The position numbers and the translations under genes are program-made. The notes below the pieces were generated by a model. That model had not been told where the DNA came from, searched no databases, and was given only the letters and a program-made list of their open reading frames with translations. From Leptidea sinapis (taxonomy: Eukaryota; Arthropoda; Insecta; Lepidoptera; Pieridae): a stretch of 64,000 bases of DNA. The stretch's first letter is position 1; the number at the start of each line of letters is the position of its first letter. Where the stretch lies: NCBI RefSeq assembly GCF_905404315.1, contig NC_066292.1:9982001-10046000 (forward strand). Direction: 5' to 3'. Shown piece after piece: positions 34,801 through 47,850 of the stretch.

Positions 34801-35302
34801 GTTCTGTTGTGTCCACTGCCCACTAAGTGTAAATATATTATTGTTCAGACAACTAACGAGGGGTACTTGAGTTTAAATAATGATTGAGCTTAAAATATTT
34901 GACGTTATGGAGTTCTGTTTTGAGTTGTGTTCATTCAGACAATTGGCGCAAATAATTATTGTTTAATGAAAGAGCAGTCGTGTTATTAAAGTTCTGCGTA
35001 TTGTTTTTGGCCTTAATGAGAATCTCTCAAGCATTGAAGTAATTGATTCGATGTGCGTGTATTTTTATCATTAAGTATTTGTGTTGCTATAATCAATAAC
35101 CAATACGTCATTCCGCACATGTCTCAGAGCGGAGGCTAATATAAAAAGCCACTGCCAATCCGGGTAAAGAGGTCAATCAAATTACATTACGGTAAGCAAC
35201 TAGTAAAGCCATCAAAAACAAAAAGAATGTCTCGCAATTCAGTTCGTCTACCGGAAAAAGTTGTGAGATTCATGTAATACTAAGTCGGTCATATTTCAGT
35301 TC

Positions 35303-35734
35303 TTAAGGAGAAGGGTGAGCAGAAAACACGCAAACAAGGTGTTTTTAGACAAGTTTTGTGGTGAAAATATAGCATTTGGAGCTATGAACACTACTTAATC
35401 CTGTTACACATATATATATAGTTAACACTCCAGAATCTTTTTGAACCACCACTTTTCTTTGCAGTTAAACAAGTTTTTTTGGCATAGCATGACGCATTTG
35501 TTTAGTACTACTCTCAGAAAAGTTATTCTTACAGCTTGTACTTTTTTTGTGCGGGTACATTTATTCACATTAGTAATGATCAACGAGGAGTGTACGCATA
35601 TAAACTGCTTGCACCTGTTAAAATGTTACGTTTCCACGCAAGAATTTAGAAAATATTGACTTTGTTCATAGATGGCGGGCCGGCAGCCGTGAACTCATAT
35701 CGCTCAAGGTCGCTGGCATTTAGTGTCGCCTTAA
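35303..35734 (-). mobile_element. TTAA-flanked MITE, copy 2 (432 bp)
   Basis: Reverse complement of 16571-17017 over its length. TTAA at 35303-35306 and 35731-35734, with different outside flanks from copy 1, so this is an independent insertion. Copies lie 18 kb apart in opposite orientation. Confidence 0.82.
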
Positions 35735-36483
35735 GGGTCATTTCTGTTCTAAGTAGTTAGCTAACCTAACAAAATCTTCTAATTATTGTTTATTCATTTT
35801 TTTTAAATTAAATGTTCATATCAATATTGAATATATATTATGCTTAAAATAAATAGATGAACTTGGCCATGACATGAAAACAGATTGTATGATATTTATT
35901 TTGATTAAAAACACAATATATCTCACAATTAATACTTATCATATTAGTTTGTGCGATGGCCGAGTCAATCTAATCTGTATTGATATATTCTTAAAGTGTG
36001 AGATCATTTTGAAAGTCATTTATGCTTTAGTATCCATCTGATTTCATGCTCAAAAAGTTAAAAATTTTAAAATAGTCATTTAAAAAGAAGTGCTATTATT
36101 CAGAAGTGCGTATGTTATTTGACTTTGGCCATTGAATGAAATACTTAATAATAATTTGCAAGCATCCATTTTGTTTATATCTCAATTTTCCCCTCGCAGC
36201 TAGCGTTTGTCGCCCGCTGTGAAGTTGTGACCACTGTTTGTTATTAGAGGTTAAATTATGAAATTGTCGTTTATACTGAAAATATCGAACATTTTTTGTA
36301 AAATATTCACTTATCAACAAAATTTACACCCTTGTGATTTTTTGTTTTGAAACAGTTTAAGTTTTTTTTCTAATATCAAGGAAAAAAATTAATGACATTT
36401 AAATGCGGATAAAATAAGGTGTCGTTTAACGAATATTAATGCTTTAAATAAGTATTGTAGGATATTAACCCACTATACTTTAT

Positions 36484-36790
36484 AATAATAATAATAAAAA
36501 GCCTTTATTCACTCCAATTACAGTACAATAAAAATACAGACAGCCAAACTCCATAGTAGTTTGTTGGCAGAGAAGCAGCTCCCAAAGTTATATAGATATT
36601 ACAATTACCTCCGTCTTTCTTTTCAGTTTTTTAGCAAATGAGCTAGAATGTTCCTTTTATACTCAGTTTTAGTATTGGGCTTATTTCTGATATGCCTAGG
36701 CATACTGTTTAACAGTTTTGGTACAAGAAACCTTCTAGCTCGTTCACCATAATAATTCTGCGTTCTAGGTACAGACAGCATATACATTTC
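36484..36790 (-). mobile_element. LINE 3' end with (TAA)n tail
   Basis: Minus strand reads RTQNYYGERARRFLVPKLLN then SMPRHIRN, the extreme C-terminus of a CR1/Jockey-like ORF2, followed by a 3' UTR with GTGAATAAAGGC and a (TTA)n tail at 36484-36497. Confidence 0.75.
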
Positions 36791-37289
36791 TTTCCTATTC
36801 TTTCAATTGGATTTTTATAACATTTTTTTTTCTTTCTGTATAGCTATTAGCTGGCCAAAGTCCAAACGTAGCCGGAGTAGGATCTCTCGCTATGGATTCG
36901 TCCCTTTACCTCATCCCATAGGTTCGCTCAGATATTTATTCATTTACAATACTCGCGGTGGGAGCCCTGGTATACGTCTGTTATACCGTCCTATATAAAA
37001 ATGCTCTTCACCGAGCGAGGGGTGATACAAAAACAAGTTCGGTTTTTTTTCTCGGCACTTCCTTAAAAAAACAGAACTTTGCTCCATGTAAGGTATGACC
37101 GATTTAAGCGCTCATGTGTAAAAAAAATCTTTGGTAGGGTTGATAGAGCTTAGTAAACAAGAAAAAGAAAAGTGAAAACAATTTCGTCATTCATTTATTG
37201 AATGAACATTCGAAAATCTAAATTCAAATTTGAAATTGTTGTACACATACTAAACAGTCATGATTTATTGGCTTATTTTATTATTTATT

Positions 37290-37500
37290 ATTTTTATGAT
37301 TTGTCGTTATCGCGGAAAAAATGGTAGTTAGGGCCAGGACTGGCGAGCTTTAAAGTGGTTTTCGAAATATAGGCCCAGCAGAGTTAAAACGGATTCTCGA
37401 GCCGGGTGAGGTCTTACGTTATCTTGGTGAAGATCGGTTAACGAATTGGGGCTGTCTCACTGCGAGTTTCGACATCATTATTGCCATGTGTATTTCAAAA
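37290..37500 (-). pseudogene. mariner-like transposase fragment (catalytic block)
   Basis: Minus strand 37393-37429 encodes HQDNVRPHPARE, matching mariner HQDNARPHTAR with the second catalytic Asp. A shifted frame then gives LASPGPNYHFF, like SPDLAPTDYHLF. Truncated and frameshifted. Confidence 0.7.
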
Positions 37501-38329
37501 TTGGTTTATTACTATGAAAAAGATAATTAACGCTATCGGAGAATATAGTGAACAACAATGAATTCATTTTTGGCCATAAATAGTATTTTTTTTCTCGTTC
37601 TGGTTGTAGTTTTATATGACCGGTTATTTGTTGTAGATACACGGGACTACAACAATAATTTAGTTGCCAAGCATCGGCTCATTGAAGAGGCGTCGACCGC
37701 GAAATTCGAACAGAAACAAATCGGCCCTAACACGTGCTAAGTTCGCACCGAGCGGTCCCACCTGCGACCTCCCACGACACTTAACGTCGGATTACTCCCC
37801 GTCTAGTTAACTCTGAGATTAGATTGGAGATTAGCATGCTTTGAATGCAGGGTTCCTTAGAGCTCAGCTGCTCCAACAGAGCTTGACTGAAACAACAATG
37901 GTAGCTTCTAGAAGATTCAGTTTTAATTATTGAATATAATTACGCAAATACAATCGGGACAATAATCCACCAAATATCAAATGTCAATTTAAAGCGACCT
38001 CTTTACATTGGCCGAGCAACGTGGCCGATCGCGAGTTAGCGTAAGTCCAGTAAAGCTTAACTGAGGTAAACTTATGAATGGCTTTCGTTTTGCCAAATCT
38101 ATTGAGTTCTCTCGTACACGGCCATTTTGCTTCTTCGTGTGGGGGTTCCCGTCTAGTCCATTTGTGGCACTGTTGGTCGATCGTCAATTCATGGAGGCTT
38201 CGTCTAAATTAATGCATTGCTATTTACGTGGTATCATTTTTATAAAGGTTCCATCTGCTAGGCTCCCTAAAATTGCAAAATCTTTTAAAGTGGACTGTGC
38301 TATTTTATGATAAACTCCCAAATGATATT

Positions 38330-41045
38330 AAAGTAGGATAAATTATGCGCTTTTTTGTTTTTATAGCCATATTAATTTTTAAATTAACCTAAAAAATAAA
38401 TTAACACCTGAAGCCTAGTATAATGTGAAAGTTAATTAATATTGTTACACTTATTTGAATGCTTTTTTAACTTTTGTACTTCATCCTGATTTGCACTAAA
38501 TAACTTATAAAGTTTTACAGTGAATAAAATTTTTTTCGAAATTTGAATAAATTAGTTCAGTAAGTTACAGATAAACTTATTTTAAATTAACGATGTTTAC
38601 TAGCGTGTCATGGAAACGGATAGGTAGGTACGAAATGAATTTAATTTGTCTCATTTTATTAAAATTAATATATTAGATTATGACATTGTTAATTCAGGAC
38701 AACTGTATAATATCCATTGTTAGGGATTAAATATAATCTCCAAAGTATGGTGGAAATATGACACGCAACGCGTATCAGTAAGTCGCGTATCGCCCGCGAC
38801 CCGATTAATCGAGTCGGACAATCGAATATAATCGAGTAGTGTACATCGCTGCCGATTATCGTTCACTCGCTAAGTAGTCGCGACACTGGGGTGTGATCTA
38901 TTGGGGCGTGGAAGAGGGATGGAGATAGGTTTGTAGTGTGCTATAAAGCGGGATGGCACACGGTGCTTGAGAGTTGAGTAGCAGCGACAGATTGGCGCGC
39001 ACATGTCGAGATGCGATGCGCTTTTTGCTAACTTTGTAGTCTAGTGATGGGTGTTGTAATATCGATACTAGCTATATATATTTTTAAATAGAAGGACAAA
39101 CAAGGTCACTTGATGGGAAGTGATAACTTTTTCACCATTTCATAAGTAAGAATATTCTGTAAGTAGTTTAATTGGCAAGGTAAAATAATTAAAAAAAAAT
39201 GAGCTTCAATTATTTCAATTTTATGTTTAGACTACAATAATTATAAAACTTTTTTTTTCCTTACGACATATTCCTCGCTTCCTTCAGTTATTATTTTGCG
39301 TTCATCTTTAGTCTTTAGTGTATAGATTTGGAAATTCTACGAAGTAATTTTGTGTGTAGATATAGATAGGTAGCTGTTTGGCGTTCTAGTCTTCATTAAC
39401 GAAACGTTTATATAATATGAAATCCAACTCTGCTCACCGAACGAGCCCCCTTATTTGAACCAACGATACATATAAGAGTGTTACGGCTCAGTCTAATTCG
39501 ATTTCCACAAAATTAAGTGATCAGTGCGGCTTTACAAGTTCTCACTTCAATAAGTATACAATTAAAAGGCAACATAACGAACTGTATTATCGATATTGTT
39601 GTGAGATAGGCCCTTCACTAGCCACTAGTGCGGTACTAGAGGGCGCACGGGCCGCGGGCGGAATGGCAGCACTTGTTTGTGCGATTTAATTTCATTTATC
39701 AGCGCATTACTTACTCAGAAAGAATTACTTACCCGGATTACGACGGGAGCTGTGTCCTCTATTGAATGTAAATATGTCGATAATTTGATAATACGATGTA
39801 GGTATGTGTTTGTGTTATGTAAGTTTGAAGACAGTTACGATTCTGAGCTCTGTGCCGTTGATAGACTTAAATGACAATCTAACATGGCTGCGTTAATGTT
39901 ATTATGCCTGAAACTAGTATTGTTTTGAACAGAATTTATTACTATCGTCCTGTATATGGATCAGTGTCATTTCTAATTTAACTATTCTTATCACCTTTTT
40001 TTCAGAATTAAAATGAAAAAGTAATATTTTATAATTAGATTCGATGAAAAATTAAAAACACCCTTGAGAAATAAAATACTACGAGAGGTCGCTAATTGGC
40101 CGTAATTCGATGATATTGTATTTTTATGAAACGTAATGTTATATCTTAAGCTTTTGCTTAGATATAACATATATATTATATATGTACATGGGCGGTTGGT
40201 TCAACAATCTTCACCACATGAGCTACCTTGCCCCCTCTTATTTAAAAAATAATTATACATTTTTTTTTCTCACTAAAAGTGTGCTTGCTATCAACCTGAT
40301 ATTGTTACTCTTCATTGACATTATTTAAAAGTAAGTAGGTAAATATTGATTGAATTATTTAATTTTATTTATTAATTTGTTATACATTTCATAATGCTAT
40401 TAATTTCTGCACTTCTTCTCAATTTTTTTTTCAAAACTTTTTCTTTGCTAAATCTCAAATTCTTCAAAAGTGTTCTTCAAAATGTTACATACATACCTAT
40501 TGAGTATGTGTGTAGTTTCATTTTAAGATCATCAGATAGCAAAGGATGGAAATATAGGTCCGTTATTCGAACGTTAAACTATAATGGTATGAACCACAAG
40601 CTACCCTCATTTTCGCACATATGAAAAAGTAATAAACGTATTTTGTGATATATCAATCATTTATCGCCGAGTACGGAGCCCATTTGCAACACATTTTAAA
40701 TTCCCGCCCGATTTAACAAAGGGTGGCTCGAAATGAATTTGTTTAGATTACATTTGCATGTGTTAAGTTGAAATAAATTTTATTTCTGTATTATGGGTCA
40801 CGCCCTGTATTTATTACCTGATTAGTTCTCTGTCGACGTCGTACGCCTTGGAAATGGCTATGACGTCATGGGTAGTTCTTTCCACAGTTTGGTTGTGTGT
40901 AGAAATAAGTTACAGGTATTGGTTCTAATCACGAGCTAATTTTCGCAAGTCTACGTCTCGTATGTTCCTATTTTTCTTGTAAACGGCCCTGCGTTTTAAA
41001 ACTGCCCTTTTGACTCTGATTTTTAAGTCCCTGTGCAAGTCGGTA
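38330..41045. other. Intron 11 segment without gene
   Basis: Mostly AT-rich. A CpG-rich patch at 38760-39030 with a TATAAAG near 38942 is unexplained. A family B tail fragment sits at 39083-39135 and a bulged 15-bp hairpin at 40136-40170 (ATGTTATATCT...AGATATAACAT). No exon. Confidence 0.5.
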
Positions 41046-41049
41046 ATTT

Positions 41050-41185
41050 TTTTATGGGAGAGGAAGGCAAACGAGTATACGGAATTTTGTCAACTACTGG
41101 TAAGTGGACATCCACCGAGAATTCTCTTGTAATACCAGAGTGAATACCAATGACAAGAGTGTTGCCGGCCTTTGAACATGGTGCT
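41050..41185 (-). mobile_element. Family B-like tail fragment (antisense)
   Basis: GGAAGGCAAACGAGTATACG, a decayed middle, then GTGTTGCCGGCCTTTGAA match the reverse of the family B end. Confidence 0.5.
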
Positions 41186-41999
41186 TTGAATGTAGCTTAT
41201 GTTTATGACGTCAATGGTGTCCCGATATATTTGACGACTTTGGATGACGCTATCAATTTGATCACTTTCGGTGAATCGATGTATTTGGTAACGATGGGTG
41301 TTGCCATATTTTTGAATACGCTATCTTTTTGACGCTGACTGGACCAATCAGATGAAACGTGTTCTCAGGCAGCGACAATCGAAGGAAAAGGTCTTTCAAA
41401 AATCACTTCCCATTTTGAACTCACAATTAAACCAAAAATATTCCAATTGTATGTTTTAATTTATAGTTTATCATTTTAAGATTTACCGAGGTTGGTTAGT
41501 TCTAGCATTTTAATAAATTTACTTTAACTAAGAGGAAACAAAATCATAACTTTATTCTTCACGGTTTTTAAAACTAATCGGGTTAGCGGATTGTTATTCA
41601 ATTAGTTTGTATGTTAGGAATGTTTTAATAAATCATTTCTTATCGATTGTGACTAATGTACTTTTTATGGGTTACAAAATACTTATTGTAGTTTATAAAT
41701 TAATTTGGCTCAGCGAAATTAGTTTTAACTCAACGTTTTGCTTGCTATGCTCTCTCTTGCGATACTTGAAGAATAACCAGGCGATAATATAGGCACTGTT
41801 CTGGGATCATTTTGAAGGTAATTTAAACATGGAAACATTACGCATTAGTTCCGTAGACGAAAGTATCTGTAGAAGCGTACTGTAAATTGATTTATACGGC
41901 GTTATCCTCATGGTGTAAATATTATATTTTGAGTCGTACCGTAGTAGTGCTGTGCTGGTATTGAGCTTGTTAAGCCTTTTTACACGCTTTTTAGTAGCT

Positions 42000-42170
42000 T
42001 CACCTATATGTATGTTTGTTTGTTTGTAACCTACTCGTGCGCAATTTTGACCCACCTTAAACGGCCAGATTTCGTTCAAACTTTGTAGATTTATCGTTTT
42101 TCAATTTGCAAAATAAGATTTTTGTTAATTGATATAATTTTTTCATCCATTGTAGATAAGGGAAGGTATT
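42000..42170 (+). repeat. Dispersed repeat fragment
   Basis: TGTTTGTTTGTTTGTAACCT and TTTAAACGGCCAGATTTCGT-like wording are typical of a lepidopteran non-coding repeat. Only one copy here; class not determined. Confidence 0.35.
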
Positions 42171-42627
42171 GATGTTCATTTTAAATTTCAACCTGTATCT
42201 TTTCAACCAAAGCGTGTTTTTTAGTTTCTTTTTTTAAACTACTTTGATATATTTCATGCATCTCTATTGTGCTATAATTTCCTTTATTAGAAAACTAGAA
42301 ATTGTGATCACTTAGTATGTTCACACCAAGAACAAATATAAACTTTTTGTGTGTTATTAATAAATGTGAATTAAAGTTATTCAAAACTTTACATTGCGTT
42401 TAATAATAAGACAGGTTATGCCTACTACACGGGTAAGTTGAGGCCTTTTTTTTGACGCACTGTATGTTTTTACAATATGATCTCAGATAATGTACAAAAT
42501 AAATGTTTTGCAAAATCCAAAAGAACTATGTGACCCGTGCGAAAATACTTTGCTCGCAATAAACAGTCCCACTGGAAGAACTATTAGGACGATAATAGAT
42601 GACTCATATTAACACAGTCTATATTCA

Positions 42628-42937
42628 CCAGTGGGAGGCTCCTTTACACAAGATGCCGGCTAGATTATGGGTACCACAACGTCTCAAATTTTCTGTCGTG
42701 CAGCAGTAATGTGTAAGCATTATTGTGTTTCGGTCTGAAGGGTAGCTAGTGAAATTGCTGGGCAAATGAGACTTTACATCTTATGTCTCAAGGTGACGAG
42801 CGCAGTTGTAGTGCCGTACAGAATTTTTGGGGTTTTTCAAGAATCCTGACCGGCACTGCATTGTAATGGGCAGGAAGTATCAATTACCATTAGCTGAAGG
42901 TCTTGCTCGTCTCGTCCCTTATTTTCATACAAAAAAA
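42628..42937 (+). mobile_element. Family A repeat, copy 4
   Basis: Complete sense copy ending TATTTTCATAC plus A7. Shares with copy 5b a 5-nt internal deletion (GAAGGGTAGCTAG) and about 25 nt of 5' flank (ACACAGTCTATATTCA). Confidence 0.9.
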
Positions 42938-43583
42938 GTATGTGCGCGTAATTAAATTAACAATTTTTTTGGTCTTCTCTCGGGTAATTATGATGGTGAA
43001 ATGATTCCCTAATATTATTGTATCCTCGTTGAAAGAAACCCTTCTTATTAATAAATTGTATAGTATCGATTAAGTCACCTAACCCAACAAAACAACAAAA
43101 CAATAGGTTTCATGTGTCTTTAAATATTTTCCTCGTCTGTCCCGTTGTATCAACATTACTGTATTTTGGATACTTAAACATAACAATATTTTTTTTTTAA
43201 TAAATTTATTACCTTCAGTTTACGAAACACAATCAGTCTCCAAACGGCAAGATGAACCCATTTTGGGTGCTTAGATATTTTTAATCAGTACAGCTTTTAA
43301 GTATACGCGAGACAGAAACAAGCGCGTTATCTCTATAAGGCGGATAAGTGGGACGTCGGCCGCATTCCCGTATTAAAATAAAGCCGATCTGTACCAAATT
43401 AAAATTCCACGCATGCTTCGGGTGGTTCAGCTTATCCTGCAGACATATTGTTCAAGTTACACCGACCTACGCTGGTAATAGAGGCGCGGGTTTTTCCGTA
43501 ACACAATTTTGTAAACATGTTTCAAAACCATATGATACATTGTATAGGTGGATTTAATAATAATAGTAAACTTATAATAATAT

Positions 43584-43622
43584 ATCTGTAGATAGTATAT
43601 TCCAAATATACTATCTACAGAT
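43584..43622. repeat. 18-bp perfect inverted repeat, 3-nt loop
   Basis: ATCTGTAGATAGTATATT, loop CCA, then AATATACTATCTACAGAT. Confidence 0.9.
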
Positions 43623-43679
43623 AGAGATAAATTACTATCTTCTACTGTCAGTAATTAGCTGTCAATAATCTGAAGCTGT

Positions 43680-43891
43680 CCCAATATACCCGATAAGTTC
43701 TTATCGCCCTACATCGGGATGCGTGAATTGCAATTTCCATACAAACTTCTATCGCTGGAAAGCTATACGTCGTCCCATTGACAGACAGCGTGTACGGGTA
43801 CGGTGAGTTACCGTCGATAAGTTTATTGGAACAGAAAAGTCAACGATAGTTACAATTTTTATCTCAAGTAAGAGATAGACTGAATATTGGG
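43680..43891. mobile_element. 212-bp MITE-like element
   Basis: Ends CCCAATAT and ATATTGGG. Inside are TACCCGATAAGTTCTTATCG, GCAATTTCCATACAAACTTC and GGTGAGTTACCGTCGATAAG. The wording is that of a widespread lepidopteran repeat. Target duplication not clear. Confidence 0.6.
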
Positions 43892-44050
43892 AACGGTCGT
43901 AAGTAATTATAAGAGTTATGTTACTACTTCCTGGCTAAATAGAGCTCGTTATCGCACCTTTGCAGTAAAACTCTCGTCTCTGGCGTACTATAAACATTGC
44001 TTGAACCATTGAACTGAGTACAACGCAACTTAACATGAGATCCAGCGTAT

Positions 44051-44150
44051 ACTAGTGGGCGGCTCCTTTACACAGGATGCCGGCTAGATCATGGGTACCA
44101 CAACGGCGCTTATTTCTGTCGTGGAGCAGTTATGTGTAAACATTACTGTG
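44051..44150 (+). mobile_element. Family A repeat, copy 5a (5' part only)
   Basis: CTAGTGGGCGGCTCCTTTAC up to CATTACTGTG, then replaced abruptly by the 5' flank of copy 5b, giving a head-to-tail pair. Confidence 0.8.
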
Positions 44151-44175
44151 ATCATATTTACACAGTCTATATTCA

Positions 44176-44476
44176 CCAGTGGGAGGCTCCTTTGCACAAG
44201 ATGCCGGCTAGATTATGGGTACCACAACGGCGCCATTTTCTGTTGTGCAGCAGTAATGTGTAAGCATTATTGAGTTTCGTTCTGAAGGGTAGCTAGTGAA
44301 ATTACTGGGCAAATGAGACTTTACATCTTATGTCTCTAGGTGACGAGCGCAATTGTAGTGCCGCTCAGAATTTTTGGGCTTTTCAAGAATCCTGAGCGAC
44401 ACTGCATTGTAATGGGCAGGGCGTATCAATTACAACATCAGCTGACGTCCTGCTCGTCTCGTCCCGTATTTTCATT
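44176..44476 (+). mobile_element. Family A repeat, copy 5b
   Basis: Complete sense copy, without a long A tail. Very similar to copy 4, including its flank. Confidence 0.9.
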
Positions 44477-44479
44477 CCA

Positions 44480-47195
44480 GAAAGATCCAGTGTTCTGTGA
44501 GCTTGTTTTTTGAGTTTGTGTGGAGGGACGTTTCATCTTTGTCCTGCTGGAGAAGTTTCTTTTATCTCGGAAAATAAATTTACATTTCTAGAACGAATAC
44601 GTCAAAGTAGAACACGATTTTGAATCCTTTGCGCTATTGCTAAATCCTATTAAGGTCTCTAACTAGGAGATGGCACCCTACTATAAATAGACGGACGCAC
44701 ACAACGTCACCCCTCATTGGTATGTCACGGTAAAAGCTCGTGCAACACGCTGTCAGTAATGTGAACGTATAATTCACGCGCGATAGGTGTCGAGATGTGC
44801 CGTTTATCTAACTGAAATTGAGGATGAACATATTTTGGGCCCACTATATTTTTATGTTACCAGGTGTGCAATGATTAATTAACTAAAACCTGTAATCTCT
44901 TTATCGATCATACTTCAGGTGCAATGTAGCGCGGTGCGACCTAGAAAATCCTACTTTAAGATGGAATCTCACATGTGCCTAGTATTTTACATAAAGTTCG
45001 GTATGTGCAGAGATGTATATAACCTAAGTTGAGGGAATACATTGCACCTAATACGTAACATACATTAATGGCAAGCATTCATTTAACGATCCGCGGCATT
45101 ATCCACCTATAAATTTTCAGCTAAAAAGATACGCTAATTTAATTACTATGATTGCTGCATAATGCTGCTCTTACCCCACGTAAAAGTCTTTCAACTTATT
45201 ATACTATAATAGGACCTTTAAAAAGAAAATGACGACAAATGCCATCGTATGAACTACAGCCTCGATTATCCCCCCTTACTAAAAATAAGGTCAGAAGTGA
45301 ATTTAAAACTAATCCTGCCTACCTTATCGGCAATACTAAAAAGACTATAAAATCGCATCATAACACATCTGTTACCTTACTTTTACGTATATTTTTAGAC
45401 GTGGCAACATTTTCCGACTTCAACAGCCGTTAGCTCCATGTGTCCATTAGAGTGTTTGAATTTAAACTGCTCGCTTTCGACAAACAAGACCATAAATCAG
45501 TGGCACCTATGTGCTCACGAAATATATCTATATTATACTTTTTATTTATTTTGTCTAGGATTGTTTTCTTGTAGTTATATTATTCTGCGATTATACTTTT
45601 TCAATTATGTTGCGTTAAAGTTTTTATTTAAAAAACAGATAATAGAAAAAAAAACACTTTTTAAAAGTTATTAATTCAGAAAATGGTAGCTCAAAAGTTA
45701 CGAATTAAAAAATAAACCCAAAATATAAATAATTATATTTATATTTATCAAAGCAATTAATCTATAGGAAATACTCTTTCTGCTGGGGTATTTGCATTAG
45801 GCATACATAAAATATATTCAATTAAAATAGTAAAGTTTTCATGTAGATTGTTGGCGTGAAAGTGTTTAAATACTTCCACCCGACGAGATTCCGTGGAAAC
45901 ATTTAGATTATTCCATTCGGTTACTCTTTGCTGTTAAATATTAATGATAATTCGTCCAAAAAGTCTGTATATTTATTACAGTCAATATATTCCGTTTCAA
46001 TTATTTCGCCCAGAGACTGAACGTCTTCCCATAGCAAGTCCACTGCTCCGGATATTTACGGCTTCCAACATCTTGTTCTTATTATATTACAAAGCATTAT
46101 AGAGTAGTTCTGGCCTTTATCTAAGCAATTTAACATATTGTAAACGATTGTGTAACATGAAAATAAATCTTACGATTACGCGAATAAGTTCCGGCAAACA
46201 GTTTATAACTCCACGCGTTGTCCACGTGACGTCGACAAAGCGGCCCGTAGTACCTACTCACGCAACAAATACTTAAGATAAGCGTATCTCAACCCGTCAC
46301 CGCAAGGAGGGCCGCTCTCCATAACATCTCTGACCCTCATTTATCTTATTAAACCCCATTCCGCCGGCTTAAGGTCTAAGTTAGTCAGATTCAGGGAGAC
46401 GCTTTTTGTATCTGGCAACATTATGGCCGAGTGACCAATCGCAGCGCGGGTGCCGTGGTATTCGAGTTTCGAATGGCGCCATGGCGGTGTTTTGTTTTTT
46501 TTTAATTGATAAAAATGGACTCTGGAATGGGCCAGTCGCGAAATAATTTATTGATGATGCAATGATTGGTAAGAATTTTTCTGGAATGTTCTTTTTTTCC
46601 AAAGCAATAGAAGACGTTAGTATCCTGCCTCTGTTCAGTAAATCTATTAGAAATTTTATAAAAACTATTTGGTCCATAAATCATGTATTTATTCTCAATA
46701 AGGATTGTCTTTTTATAGTTCCTCTTTTGTGGTCAGTAAGATTATCTTGATCTTGACCATTCTATTCTCCTTAATTCCCTTACAAATCAATGAGATTACA
46801 AAAATCACGCTTTGAAATTGTCAGTATTTCATCAATTGTACAATTGCTAACATCAGTTTATATAATATTTGACTTAGAAGAATCAGACCCTGAATTGCGA
46901 AGTCCCAGTTGATTGAGAAAATATTGAATGTGATGGCTTTGTACTAGCAATAAATTACAATTATTCAGATTGGTCACAAACATAAGCATACCTAATCTTA
47001 ACTATTCAAATTTTTTTATCATCTAAATCAATAGTCAACGATCATAAACTGGTGGTTATTCTATATTACTATTATTAATAGTTAGGATTTTAAATATGCC
47101 TTACATTCAAACTATCCTCTTTTTTGCAATTTTCCTAGGTGTATTTCGTAGGAATCGGAGCAGTAAAATTATGTTTGCAAGACACGGTAAATCAT
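44480..47195. other. Intron 11 segment without gene
   Basis: Non-coding; the open frames at 45239-45674 and 46381-46750 are AT-rich or antisense overlaps with no family resemblance. Nothing else recognised. Confidence 0.5.
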
Positions 47196-47199
47196 TCCA

Positions 47200-47850
47200 A
47201 TATTTTCATTGAAATTATGATTAAAAATTAATCATTGAACGTGAAAAGCTACTAGTCATTCGAAAATATATGCCTCAGACCTCAAACAAGAAACTAATCG
47301 GGTTCTTCTTTCATGTTTAATACCACCGTACCATAAAATTTTTCATTGAATAGGCTGAGAGCTGTCACTCCTAGTAACCATTATCACATGATCGTTTTTT
47401 AACAATGCTTTTGAGATTCGTAACACATTTGTTTTGTACATTTTAGGGAATCATGTTGTGAAAGCATATACATCGCCAAACAAAAGACTTACTAACTCTA
47501 CTTAACCGAGTACCAGTGGGAGGCTCATTTGCACAGGAGGCCGGCTAGATATTGGGTACCACAACGGCGCCTATTTCTGCCGTGGAGCAGTATTCATGAC
47601 TGTGTTTCAGTCTGAAGGGCGCTGTAGCTAGTGAAATTACTGGGGAAATGAAACTTAACATCTTATGTCTCAAGGTCGCGAGGGCAATTGTAGTGCCGCT
47701 CAGAATTTTTGGGTTTTTCAAGAATCCTGGCACTGCATTGTAATGGATAGGGCGTATCATTTACCATCGGCCGAACGTCCAGCTCGTCTCGTCCCTTATT
47801 TTCATTAAAAAAATAGTAGGCATAACAAGTTAATGTCCTCGAAATTCCTA
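47200..47850 (-). mobile_element. Family F LINE fragment interrupted by a family A insertion
   Basis: 47271-47512 matches 7240-7545 (CGTAACACATTTGTTTTGTA, AAAGCATATACATCG, ACTTACTAACTC, CCGAGTA) and the match resumes after the insertion with TAGTAGGCAT at 47814. It therefore gives an internal empty-site comparison. Confidence 0.8.
47513..47813 (+). mobile_element. Family A repeat, copy 6 (nested)
   Basis: Complete sense copy, CCAGTGGGAGGCTC to TTTTCATTAAAAAAA, inserted in the family F LINE. The flanks CCGAGTA / TAGTAGGC against the empty site CCGAGTAGTAGGC indicate a TA duplication. Confidence 0.9.

Noticed and set aside
43348..43557. 69-codon + frame
   Set aside because: No family resemblance, low support; not bounded by splice or transcription signals.
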